In this document: positions 33,444-43,977 of the stretch, piece by piece
How the letters are laid out: each line of letters starts with the position of its first letter
Numbering within the stretch: position 1 is the stretch's first letter
Assembly: GCA_949317995.1 (NCBI GenBank)
Contig: OX439036.1
Location: 109,471,669-109,535,668 of the forward strand
Origin: Acholoe squamosa
Taxonomy: Eukaryota; Annelida; Polychaeta; Phyllodocida; Polynoidae
Reading direction: 5' to 3'
Length of the DNA stretch: 64,000 nucleotides
Translations under genes and position numbers: made by a program
The notes under the pieces: model-generated
Databases searched by the model: none
What the model saw: only the letters and a program-made list of their open reading frames with translations
Told to the model about the DNA's origin: nothing

Positions 33444-33748
33444 CACTCCCACTGAACAGGACTCGAGTTGGGAATGTGCACAACTTGGGCAAGAGAACGT
33501 GATTATCTCTGGAGATTTCGAAACACCAGAACATCTTATACTTGAGAAAGAAAATGTCCAGTTTCTGAGAATATCCCGAGTATTTCCTGAGCCATTCTTG
33601 AGATCTAGACTATAGAACGTTCTCGGGTATAAGATGTTATGGCGTGTCCAAATTTCCAGGAAAATCACATTCTCTATTCTTGTTCTATTCACAAGTCGGG
33701 ACTCAAGAAATTCCCGAGTAATTCTCGAGATCTTGTTCAGTGTGAGTG
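33444..33748. mobile_element. 305-bp fold-back element, full-length inverted repeat
   Basis: CACTCCCACTGAACAGGACT at the left mirrors TCTTGTTCAGTGTGAGTG at the right. Internal pairs include ACATCTTATAC / GTATAAGATGT and GAGAACGTGATTATCTC / GAAAATCACATTCTC. Both 71-130-codon frames crossing it are by-products of the palindrome. The end lies only 0.4 kb from the receptor exon. Confidence 0.85.
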
Positions 33749-34126
33749 TGGTAGTTGTACATCATTTAGTTCCTGTAACTGCATAATTCAAGTACCTTTC
33801 GAGCAAAATGTTAGGCAACCTAAAACATCTCTAATAAAATTCAAAAATTTTTGATTTTGCTCAAAGAAATCTGTGCGATTATAGTTCCGCCTGCCGTGGA
33901 GAGATGAGTATTCAGGGTTGCTGGGCAACATGTCTCCCCGAAGCTTGGGGCTGTCACTTTTGGTTCACTGGAGCCATCTCTGGCCTAGTTGGCCCTAGGG
34001 AGAAGTTCTCTTCTCCCCTGAGTATGATTTCTTGAATGTGATCAGCTTGGATATTATTATTAAAGGGGATTAGACTGTTAACATAACATTGCTAACAGCT
34101 AAAAATGAAATACATATATTACTCAC

Positions 34127-34320
34127 CAGGCTCATGAGTTGGGTGAGGTAGAATGAGATTGAGACGTGGACGGGGCGTGATACGTCAGATATGGGGCGTC
34201 CAAACCGACTGTAGTTCGTCAGTAGTCGCTGTATTAATTGATTCTCCACACCTTTGGGGTTAGCGGTGAAGGTAACTCTGGCCGGCGGGTCGTGTGATGA
34301 GGACTTGGCTTCTGATATAC
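34127..34320 (-). CDS. nAChR-type Cys-loop ligand-gated channel, N-terminal exon (equivalent of exon 2)
   Basis: Internal exon of 194 bp read on the minus strand. Upstream is a clean acceptor (TTTCTTCCATAG then GTATATC); downstream is a donor (CCTG then GTGAGT). The reading frame is open throughout: two bases completing a split codon, then 64 codons ending exactly in phase 0. The middle reads ENQLIQRLLTNYSRFGRP and the end reads VSISFYLTQLMSL, which is the family pattern of an N-terminal helix, LLxNYxxxxRPV, and the first beta strand ending in LxQLxxL. In vertebrate nAChR genes the second exon also ends after this strand in phase 0 and is followed by a 45-bp exon, as here. The product would be an extracellular ligand-binding domain of a pentameric cation channel at the plasma membrane. 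The first residues (ISEAKSSSHDPP) probably follow the signal-peptide cleavage site; the signal-peptide exon must lie at higher coordinates and was not found. Family is secure; subunit identity and ligand are not. Confidence 0.9.
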
Positions 34321-34970
34321 CTATGGAAGAAATATATAATCATAGTTTAAAGACACACATAGTTTTTAATTTATTCAATCATACCCTTATGGACTGAGGT
34401 ACTAGATCGGTTGCATTGGACATTGCAGTGGTCAGTTTCTAGCACACCTTTCTCTAAAGGTGATTTCACAAGGAAACTACTTCAAAATCATAATGTGCTG
34501 TAAAAATATAGTCAAGTAATCTGTAGGCATATTTACAGAGTGATAGAATACATAGAACAGCTCAGTTTACTCCTCAGATGAGAAGAAAATGCCAGAAAGG
34601 TTGAGATGTTTGAAATATTTTTATACCCCTCTGATTATCTACCAAACATCAATTTCTTTTTGGTAATTGTTAAATTCAAAATAATTCACAATCCCTCGCT
34701 TTTAAGACACTGAGCATATATCTCTTTAAGGCAGCTTGGTAGAGCAAATCAGTGATCAGCATTGCTTCCCATGAAATAATTTTAAATCAGCGATAGGGGC
34801 ACTATGGGTCGTCTCATTGATATGATCGCAGATAGCTGTTTTTTTTTCACAACAATGCTTTCCAAGCTTCTAGTTTTATTAGCAAACTAAACACACGGTA
34901 TTACTATTACTAGTAAGATTCAAGGACACTCTAGCACACAGCACAATTACTTAACATATGTTATTAGTTT

Positions 34971-35185
34971 CAAGGCCGCTGATGCAGGAGTGCATCATGC
35001 CCATTGTTCCTCATGATGCACCGCTCGCCAGCACTTTATTGGTACATGGCAAACCTCCAGGGTTGATACATATACTCCCGGAGGGTTGGCACGATGCTTC
35101 AATGAAGTCCTGATGAGAAATCTCACCAGTACTTCATTGGTGCATCATGACGACAAAGGGGCATGATGCATTAATGAATCAGTTG
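34971..35185. mobile_element. Family A piggyBac-type MITE
   Basis: CAAGGCCGCTGATGCAGGAG to GGGCATGATGCATTAATGAA; the terminal CCCTT bases are lost on both sides. Confidence 0.85.
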
Positions 35186-36394
35186 TCGTTGGTCTAAACT
35201 ATCTTCTAAGACCTCTATATTCACTCAACACTTTCTTATGGCCAGAGAATATTCCATATCTAGTACTTTGTGCTACTATTTCATATTATCTCAAGTTGAA
35301 AACTGAGGCTCCATAGTTTTAAGCAAAGAACCCCATATTGCACACCTCATGCAATAACACTATACCGTATTTCATGGCCAGTTTCATCAGCCTTGCAGAG
35401 CAAATAACTATAATTAAATCATTATGTTGTGCCAAATAAATGAAACTTAGAACATATTTCACTAAAACGAAATGAGATAAATGTAAAGGTTCACTCTAAT
35501 TGGTCTGATTAAGGATTATAGATCTCATGAGGCAGATAACCCTTACTCAGATCAAACCCTGTGAACCATTACTATTTACTTGTCGTGTAATCCAAGCTAC
35601 CATAACCTATATTATAGGACATGTACACACAGGAGAGCAGAGGCTATCAGTTCATAGCCAGACGGAAGAGAAATTGATACAGGTTGCCTCATGCCAGTCA
35701 CTCAAAGTGGACAAAATTGTTGTCTCTGCCAGAAAGAATAGTCAGTATCTATTACTTAATTCATGCGCGGGATAGAGAAATCATGAGGAAAAAGTATTAA
35801 GCAATATTGTGCACTTTATAGATATTTGATTGGAGTAAAAATGTTTACGGTTGATAAGCTAATGAAGTCAGGAGGATTATTTAGTTTGATATCATCAGAC
35901 TCAAAAAAGAGCCGGAGGTGAATATAGATATACATTGACAGCAGGGATAGAAGCAGAAGTTGGAAAACAAGTGAACAACAGAGAACGAGATAAGCAGAAA
36001 TGATAGATGGATAGATTGTAGTTAGGCAGATAGATAAGATATAGATGGATAGGTAGATCAGCCTGTAAAATAAACCCTGTCAAAAGGCCATTGAGGTGAT
36101 GAAGCATTTGGTGTGTAATTCAGGTTGAGTAAACAGGGATCACAGGAAGGGTTGGGATTATTCATTGAATATGTAATTTATCAGTCATTTGGAAAATCTG
36201 GAATCTGAATTGCCTTTTCAATAATTCATTCACCTGCTTTTGACAAGAAATTATGTTATGTTATATAATGGAGAAGGTTAGAGAGAGAAAAACAAGCACA
36301 CGACTGTACAGTAGGGCATCTGTCAATGATGTTATTTAACAATATTGAGTAATGCCCTCACTAGCAAGCTTATATGTTCATTTCATTTTGGTTA
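35186..36394. other. No gene recognised; weak GATA microsatellite
   Basis: GATA/GATG-type simple sequence at 36000-36060 (GATAGATGGATAGATTGTAG). The rest shows no feature. Confidence 0.45.
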
Positions 36395-36560
36395 CGGCGA
36401 CTGCAGATGGGCCAGATTGGATCGGTACTTAGTGAGAGGGGTCCCAATCCGATCGGGGACATCAAACAAGTTTGATGTTGTCAGACCGGATGGGACCTCT
36501 GCGCAGACGTCCCCGATCCTCCCAGTCGGCCGACCCAGTAGGGTCTGTCTGTGGTCGGCT
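36395..36560. repeat. GC-rich sequence with short inverted repeats
   Basis: GACATCAAACAAGTTTGATG + TTGTC is palindromic; CAATCCGATCGGGGAC and GTCCCCGATCC form a further inverted pair. A related layout (ATCAAATGTTTGAT with TGATCGG) lies at 21890-21990. Confidence 0.45.
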
Positions 36561-36939
36561 TTAGAGAACTAAACAATAAAATCACAGAGTGCCCCAGCCA
36601 ATAGGTTGTGAAATTAGTTCCAAGCCGCCATAACCGTGTTAGCAGCCATATCCAAGAGTACAGCCGGTAGATTATGTAGCACATTGTTAGGTGGATTATT
36701 ATTCTTAAACCCAACTAGGGAGAAATTGTATAAAAGCACCTCTTGGGTCTCCTTTCATGCCTATGGACTTAAAAAACTCCTCTCTGTTTTTGGCTCCATT
36801 ACGCGAGGCATCTAGAATAACAATGTCAAAGACCAAACAAGGTGGTACATGATTAATATATCCTAATACAGCATAACAAGACAATTGTTGTAATTGTAGG
36901 TGGTGTAGAGATTCTGTGTGGCAAACTGTGCATTATGTG

Positions 36940-37208
36940 CAGGGGGACATTTCTTAACACACTACGACTGCTCATCTTCAAATCGTAGTGGGGACCCTTA
37001 CTTTAGTGACGGTACAGCCTAATAGTAATGGTCGTGTAATGCCTGCAGCACTACAAATGCCCTGCTAAATGCTATGTAATATCTACACTAGTCCTGATCG
37101 TACAGAACAGGCATGGTGCACTGGCTATGATTACTGACATTACATTTTGGGGTTTCAAATCATAGTGACTGTGTGCAGTTGTTGTGTGCCTTCAGAGATG
37201 GCCTCCTG
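36940..37208 (+). mobile_element. Family B MITE, full length
   Basis: CAGGGGGACATTTCTTAACA to GAGATGGCCTCCTG; interior collinear with the copy at 17531. Confidence 0.9.
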
Positions 37209-37271
37209 AAAGAGAAACATAGAGTGCAGATCTATGATTAATTTGAGACAAAGATATATTGGAACAGGACA

Positions 37272-37538
37272 CTGGAAGGCATTTCTCAAGATGTTAGGAC
37301 TAGACTCCCTTCAAATCGTAGTAGGACCCCTCACTCTTATACCATTACAGTTCAGCAACTAGTCGTCACTAATGGTCACACTGGTACGACTGCTCTACAA
37401 ATCTGATTTAATTACTACATTAGGTGCTGATCATAGAGAGCAGTCATAGGGCATTACCTATAATCACCCACTATAACTTTGAGGGTTTCGTATCGTAAGG
37501 GATTTGTGCAGTCGTACCATCTTGAGAAATGCCCTCCG
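37272..37538 (+). mobile_element. Family B MITE, second subtype (267 bp)
   Basis: CTGGAAGGCATTTCTCAAGA to CATCTTGAGAAATGCCCTCC. Shares the CAAGATG terminal variant with the copies at 2503 and 42974, while the 17.5, 18.5, 36.9, 49.4 and 59.0 kb copies share TTAACACAC: two subfamilies. Confidence 0.9.
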
Positions 37539-38194
37539 AATCATCTAAATTCCTGTAGATTAGTTTGCTAAAAGGCCTCCTGATCATGAACTTCAGCAAA
37601 AATAAAATCTGATCATATTCTAGTGCTTAAAATGAACACACAAAGGAAAGCCCATTATGATCTGAAAACACAAGTGGGTTCAGTTAGTCGGCTGCCAATC
37701 TTTTTGAATTGCGCTAGAGGAAAGGGTCACTTATTGCATCTCTAACAACGCTTTACTGCCACTAAGAGATATAAGACCTGCCTCACAAAGTCATTAATGG
37801 AAGGACATATGAAAGTATCTGTCAGGCCAAGCAATGGGATGTCCCAATGGGGCTTGTCCCCCGGGGCTTTCAGTGCTGTAAGAGAGGACACATGCGACCA
37901 AATTGGGATAATTATACAAGACTTTTCTTGTGACAGCTATGAATATTGCAAAGCTTTTGAATAATGACATTTCAGTGTTATCAAAAGTGTTGCACTCCTA
38001 CAGTCATGTCAACCACGGCTTATGAACAGTACTGTTCAAGGCAGATAAGTGCTCTTGATGCAGACAAATGTACTCTGCCAGTCTGGAGATATAGACTCTT
38101 TGCATTGTTTAAGTTTGAAGGATTTATATTTTCCTTACATTTTCTCCACATCTAAAGGGGATTAGTGATATATGATTTACATAAGAAATGTAGG
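37539..38194. other. No recognisable feature
   Basis: A 63-codon plus frame (37964-38155) has no recognised family. Confidence 0.4.
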
Positions 38195-39492
38195 TTTAAG
38201 TGTATCTTAAGGTATAAGTAGTATATGAAATTCTATTCTTTAAGTTTGCTATGGTGTGAGTAGTATATGAAATTCTGTTCTTCAAGATGGCTATGGTGTA
38301 AGTAGTATATGAAATTCTGTTCTTCAAGATGGCTATGGTGTGAGTAGTATATGAAATTCTGTTCTTCAAGATGGCTAAAGTGTGAGTAGTATATGAAATT
38401 CTGTTCTTCAAGATGGCTATGGTGTAAGTAGTATATGAAATTCTATTCTTTAAGCTTGCTATGGTGTAAGTAGTATATGAAATTCTGCTTTTTAAAGATG
38501 GCTATGGTGTAAGTAGTATATGAAATTCTGTTCTTTAAGCTTGCTGTGGTGTGAGTAGTATATGCAATTCTGTTCTTCAAGATGGCTATGGTGTAAGTAG
38601 TATATGAAATTCTGTTCTTTAAGCTTGCTATGGTGTAAGTAGTATATGAAATTCTGTTCTTTAAGCTTGCTATGGTGTAAGTACTATATGAAATTCTGTT
38701 CTTTAAGCTTGCTGTGGTGTGAGTAGTATATGAAATTCTGTTCTTTAAGCTTGCTGTGGTGTGAGTAGTATATGAAATTCTGTTCTTTAAGCTTGCTGTG
38801 GTGTGAGTAGTATATGAAATTCTGTTCTTTAAGCTTGCTGTGGTGTGAGTAGTATATGAAATTCTGTTCTTTAAGCTTGCTATGGTGTAAGTAGTATATG
38901 AAATTCTGTTCTTTAAGCTTGCTATGGTGTAAGTAGTATATGAAATTCTGCTTTTTAAAGACGGCTATGGTGTAAGTAGTATATGAAATTCTGTTTTTTA
39001 AAGATGGCTATGGTGTGAGTAGTATATGAAATTCTGCTTTTTAAAGATGGCTATGGTGTAAGTAGTATATGAAATTCTGTTTTTTAAAGATGGCTATGGT
39101 GTAAGTAGTATTTGAAATTCTGTTTTTTAAAGATGGCTATGGTGTAAGTAGTATTTGAAATTCTGTTTTTTAAAGATGGCTATGGTGTAAGTAGTATATG
39201 AAATTCTGCTTTTTAAAGATGGCTATGGTGTAAGTAGTATATGAAATTCTGCTTTTTAAAGATGGCTATAGTGTGAGTAGTATATGAAATTCTGCTTTTT
39301 AAAGATGGCTATGGTGTAAGTAGTATATGAAATTCTGCTTTTTAAAGATGGCTATGGTGTGAGTAGTATATGAAATTCTGCTTTTTAAAGATGGCTATGG
39401 TGTAAGTAGTATATGAAATTCTGTTCTTCAAGATGGCTATGGTGTAAGTAGTATATGCAATTCTGTTCTTTAAGCTTGCTATGGTGTAAGTA
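38195..39492. repeat. 42/43-bp minisatellite, about 30 units in three subtypes
   Basis: Unit TATGGTGTAAGTAGTATATG + AAATTCTG followed by one of three endings: TTCTTCAAGATGGC, TTCTTTAAGCTTGC (42 bp) or CTTTTTAAAGATGGC (43 bp). Subtypes are blocked: the first dominates 38200-38440, the second 38440-38930, the third 38940-39410. The chief internal variation is GTAAGT against GTGAGT. The 71-79-codon minus frames are artefacts of 42 = 3 x 14. Confidence 0.97.
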
Positions 39493-39720
39493 GTGTAGGG
39501 GCAGTATTTCCCTGTTCTCGGTGGCAGACCCCCAGGGGTGGGTCTCCGGGTAATCACTGCCCCCCCCCTAGTGTGTATCATACCGATCCAGGTGTGGATG
39601 GAAGGTGGAAATGTCAGGCCAGGGGAAGTAGCTCAGAGGAAGAGCAGCCGCTTCGATGTTGGAGGGCCCCGGGTTTGAGTCCCGGTTTCTCCAAGAACAT
39701 TTTCACCGACCTCTACAGTA
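39493..39720. mobile_element. 0.2-kb insertion splitting the 42-bp minisatellite
   Basis: The array stops at GTAAGTAGT and resumes, as diverged units, at CAGTAGTATTTATGAAG. Inside are an inverted pair GGGGCAGTATTTCCC / GGGTAATCACTGCCCC (39498-39569) and the tRNA-like sequence at 39622-39693. Confidence 0.65.
39622..39693 (+). tRNA. tRNA-like sequence (tRNA pseudogene or SINE head)
   Basis: 72 nt folding to a cloverleaf: 7-bp acceptor stem (GGGGAAG / TTTCTCC with two G-T pairs) and discriminator A; D arm GCTC / GAGC; T arm CCGGG-TTTGAGT-CCCGG, all pairs intact. The anticodon arm has only 3 of 5 pairs, and position 37 would be T, so it is unlikely to be a working tRNA. A box and B box (GGTTTGAGTCC) look intact. 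Confidence 0.6.
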
Positions 39721-39865
39721 GTATTTATGAAGTTTGTTTGTTTAAGATGGCTATGGTGAAATTAGTATTTATGAAGTTTGTTTGTTTAAGATGGCTATGG
39801 TGTGAGTAATATATGAAGTCTGTTCTGTGAAGATGGCTATGCTGTAAGTAGTATATGAAATGTTA
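39721..39865. repeat. Diverged right flank of the 42-bp minisatellite
   Basis: Four degenerate units with TTTAAGATGGCTATGGTG and GTGAGTAATATATGAAG. Confidence 0.85.
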
Positions 39866-39894
39866 TCTGCAATCTCTTGAAGTCCATAAGCTCT

Positions 39895-40155
39895 CGCATG
39901 TAAACTGCGGCTTATACATGAGTTAGAGGTCTACTACAACTTAAAGAGGGTTTCTAAAGGCTGAGTGCTACCAATAGTTGAATATTTAATCTTTTTTGTG
40001 ATTATTATTTATTCTGGAGGTCGGCTTTGTAATAAGCCTTGTAGAATTAAAATAAACTATTATTTCCATGTTCCAGCGGTGGCTTATATCCAACTCGCAA
40101 TGTGTGGGCGCAGCTTATACGGGGGTACAGTTTATACTCACGACTCGTTCATGGG
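39895..40155. repeat. Dispersed repeat with GGCTTATA motifs
   Basis: CTGCGGCTTATACATGAG (39905), GTGGCTTATATCCAACTC (40080), GCGCAGCTTATACGGGGG (40110). Ends with ATGGGGTGTCA, comparable to ATGGGGTGACA at 332. Confidence 0.45.
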
Positions 40156-41574
40156 GTGTCAAAGTGACTTAAAGTGTAATGAGTGTATTAGCCTTCAACT
40201 TTGAATTTCCAAATGACTTAAAAAGATCTTGAGTCAATATTGATCTTGAGCTATCTTTGCATATTTTTCCCTCAATGGCTAATACTAGAATTGGGTTAGG
40301 CCTGCCTCCATAACCAAATTTTGGTAATGTTATCTTGCAGTGAAACTAGTTACTGAAATTGATGTTTCGCCTGCTCCGATTATGTAAATGGATCTATTAT
40401 TGCATCAACATGCCCAGTGGATACTGCAGGTAATGAGCGATGAGCACACAGGGCCTGCTGGCACAGAAATGGTATCAGTCATTACACTCTGAACATCTTC
40501 AGCCCAGGGCCATGGGCTTAGAGCCAGGTGCTTCCATTAGAATTAAGTGTCTTGCACATGAGGGAATAGGTAGGTGGCCTTTTCCTCTAATTGGATGAAT
40601 GGAAGTCAAAGGGTGAAACATAGTGAGACTTTTCATAGTGAGCTATGTAGAACATAATGCATGTTTCGCTTATCTACAATAGCCGATCATTCTTTGCATG
40701 GATAGCCCTGTAAGATTATGTCTGTGTCTAGGTACATTCAAGACACCAGTAAAGGCTAAAACGGTCTTGTTACTAATGGTACACATCTCCCTTACAGATT
40801 TCCTCACACTCCTTAAACTAGATGTCACAGTTTAGCACCTTAGCTCAAGGCCATGGAAAAGGGATGTAAAACCTAGCATTTTCAACTCTATTTGTGACCA
40901 CCCTTGAACAATTATATTCTTGTTATTCAATTCTATGTCGAGTTTTGTTCTGTTTTTCTGTGACATACCATACGTATAGGGGTTTAGTCAACATAAGTGG
41001 CAGAATCGATAAGACCTAGTTCGACTCTATGCTTTACTGTATTGGAGAGCGTACTAAATCAATTTCAAAATGAATCGGTAACAGATCAGTGACACTTGTA
41101 AACAGAATTAGATCATACATCCCTGTTTTTCAACTAATGACATTTCTTGATTTAATCATGCTCTAATATCATCTGGATGTTTTAAACAGATTATATTAAG
41201 TACATCTCGTGATCATCAGCTAAGGCTATTTTCTTGCTAGATCTGTTTTAATGTTGTTTCTTACCCATCCTACCCTTTCCTCCATATATACGATGCTGAG
41301 GTATCTCTTCTTATGACCCAAAAAGGGTTAAACTTTAAGGGGTAGAACTTTAATGGGATCTAGACAACATACCCTGACCCATATTTAGGCCTGAGTACAG
41401 GAATTAGATGGCAAGTCTTCGTTTTGAATTTCCCGAGACAAAACGCTGTAATATTGGGGTTTGAAAAGAATATGTATGCGAAAGTCAGCAAAAGAACTGC
41501 TAGCATTGCTTGTGCGACCCCCTCCCCCCGCACACACACACACTCACACCACCTCATTAAATGGGTCTAATAGC
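40156..41574. other. No recognisable feature
   Basis: AT-rich, short (CA)n at 41531-41545; no exon or repeat recognised. Confidence 0.4.
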
Positions 41575-41830
41575 AGTGATGGGGTACACCAGTGGGTGAG
41601 CGGAGAGGGAAAAAGGTGAAAATCATCAGCGGAATAGGTGCCTTCAATTGCCTCGCGTCGCTAAAGTTGTACCACATTATTTGTTCAATCTATATCCATA
41701 GAAAAAAAACCAAAAGTCATTTCAGTCCCCGTCAGACACTATATTGTAACGGTTTTTATTTGTGTCTTTTGTCCTTGGTTGTGTGTAATTGCTGAGCTTG
41801 TGTAAATGTACCTTTTTATGTTCTTGTATT
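41575..41830. repeat. Repeat family I, copy 1
   Basis: Aligns with 54115-54365: GTACCACATTATTTGTTCAA / GTACCACATAATTTTCCAAT, TATATCCATA / TGTATCCACA, CAGTCCCCGTCA / CAGTCCCCATAG. Type of element unknown. Confidence 0.5.
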
Positions 41831-42567
41831 CATTCATCCCATTGAAGGAACACTGCAGGGTTCCTACAAGAAATTTACTATTTATTGTGGATAAATGGAG
41901 TTGAACAATCTAATAACATGTCATGATTGAACTTAGTATTGAATTCCGGGAGACATTGGAATAGGTAAACCCTTGGTTGATAATTTCTCTAATCACATCC
42001 AACATTATAAACAGAGAACATCTACATAATTTGCGTTCAGAAATTATCTAGGAAAACCTCTGAATGCCTTAATTCAATTTGGTAATAAAGCTTCGGTAGC
42101 CAGTTAAAATTACAAAAGTGATGCGGTCATGCTGGAACCAAAAAGGAAAAAAAGAGAGAAAGAAAGAACTACATTGGCTAAAACTGTTGTTACCTATGTG
42201 CACATCCTCAGTTATTTGGTGGCATGCAATATGTAGGACAGTGTGAAGATCTAGGGATGATAGTCTGTCCACCATTGCACTGTTCATAATATAAAAATCC
42301 CCCTTTTTAATGCGCAATTTATAAAGCTTCGGAGGAGCCTAAAAGGCACAACAGGGCCAATCCCAAGCTTCCGAGTAGTGCTATGCGAGGTATCATGTAG
42401 TCTTGTTTACAGCAGTAACATGATGGTTTCCATATGAGTAATTTTGTAAGCAGCTACAGCAGCTTATCAGATTTGTCACACCCCACTGGACTCAATATAT
42501 CAATCACCATCAGAGCCATGATTAGCACGCACTCTGATTATCGCCCAACATAAGCTTCATCTTACTG
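41831..42567. other. No recognisable feature
   Basis: Nothing recognised; an 82-codon minus frame at 42069-42317 has no family match I know. Confidence 0.4.
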
Positions 42568-42756
42568 CACTGTTAAAATAGAATGCCATCAAAATTATTT
42601 CACTGGTTTATTAAAAATGGCTTTCACTCTTAGTGCTCTACTGTACCCTTTTCTATGCCTTCATTGTAGAAATTATACTGCATCACAAAAACAGTGATCC
42701 ACTCTACAGTCTACAGGGATGCCTTTGTAGATTCAACATTAGTTTTTTACATTGTA
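42568..42756 (+). mobile_element. Family D MITE, diverged
   Basis: CACTGTTAAAATAGAATGCC start; CATTGTAGAAATTATACTGC, ACAGTGATCCACTCTACAGT, GTAGATTCAACATTAG in order. Closest to the copy at 15736. Confidence 0.75.
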
Positions 42757-43120
42757 GCCACAAGTTTGTAGTTCCCTACATTATGAATGAAGCATATCTT
42801 CTAACATAACTTGAGGTAAAATGGAGGGGGGGCGCGTTTTATAAGCTGTTGTAGCACCCATGAAAAGGTAGTATAAATGACCTGTCAAGTTAGGTTAATC
42901 TGGGGATAAGTTATTGGTGACACCAAGATCCCTAATGTGGCCATGAACAGCTGATGCCCGCAGCAGACACACTCAGGACGGCAGTTCACAAGATGCTACG
43001 ACTAGACCCCTTTAAGTCGTTGTGGGATCCCTCAGTCTAATGCTATTACAGACCTGCCTAGTATGACTGCACCATTACGACTACCAAGCCCTACACTGTC
43101 AGCCCGCTCATGTAAATAAA

Positions 43121-43977
43121 CAGTAGGAGGCTTCTTATTCTACTATACAGTATTACCTTGTATAGGCATGAAGGGCTATACTGGATGTATATGAATGTAA
43201 TATATAATGCTTAGACTTGAACGAATGCCTTTCAGGGCATGATATATGCACGACGCGGAGCGGAGTGCATATATATGCCCTGGAAGGCATGAGTTCAAGT
43301 CTAAGCATTACATATTGCATTTATAACACGGTTTCCACCATTAATTCTAAGTATTTACCTTAAAAAATGATATAATCCATTCATTTCTTATGCGAGTCGA
43401 CAAGACGGCCCTCCGCCATCTTGGTTTCATGTTGTCGTATGGTTAGGCTGGCGACCTCTTCAAAGTCCCACTCTCATAGGCCTACTACTGTGAACACATC
43501 GAGACAGAGCTGCGCCAGTCTAAAATATAATCCATTCTGTACACACCAGGCGGCGGCACCTGTAGTGTTGACAGAATGGCGAAGACGCACGGCAAGTCGC
43601 TCGATTCGAAAGTTTAATAATTTTTTATATCAAATACAGCCATAATATCAAGTAATCTACCCGACAGGGAGTTAGAATAACATATAAAGGATATACTGCT
43701 GAAATTATTTCGTCAGATTTGGTCTATAAGCTTCAAAAATGGAGAATTTACTTTCGTGTCAACGTACATTTCAACATGGCCGCCCCGCTGTCCGCTCGCC
43801 GTGAATTTTGGGTGCTTTATCCCGAGATATTTGAACTCATATTATCCATTTTCGGCACTGAATACATCTCTAACCGTGTTATAATGTACTGTAGCCACGG
43901 GTGGTTTGACTGCCTACTTATAAATAGGGGTAGTTAGCGCCGATCAACAGTTTGGGCTGAGAGTGTATGTATGTACA
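43121..43977. mobile_element. Insert inside a family B MITE, containing a fold-back
   Basis: Contains the long palindrome at 43206-43313 and ATGGC-rich segments (43568, 43775). A 57-codon frame starting ATGGCCGCCCCGCTGTCCGC at 43777 has a good start context but no recognised family. Confidence 0.5.
43206..43313. repeat. Near-perfect palindrome, about 50-bp arms
   Basis: AATGCTTAGACTTGAACGAA ... GGGCATGATATATGCAC, a 13-bp GC-rich loop (GACGCGGAGCGGA), then GTGCATATATATGCCC ... GAGTTCAAGTCTAAGCATT. Confidence 0.9.

Larger units (their letters stand above)
21725..34126 (-). other. 12.4-kb intron of the receptor gene, loaded with repeats
   Basis: Phase-0 intron bounded by the GTGAGT donor at 34121-34126 and the TTTCCAG acceptor at 21725-21731 (minus strand). 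It holds a (TA)n tract, a 32-bp minisatellite of about 0.9 kb, about nine piggyBac-type MITEs and two near-complete palindromic elements. No other exon was recognised inside it. Confidence 0.8.

Noticed and set aside
33300-33854. 130-codon minus and 71-codon plus frames
   Set aside because: They cover the 305-bp fold-back, whose symmetry yields complementary open frames.
38196-39581. Minus frames with a 14-residue repeat
   Set aside because: The 42-bp unit is divisible by three; 43-bp units shift the frame, so no continuous coding repeat exists.
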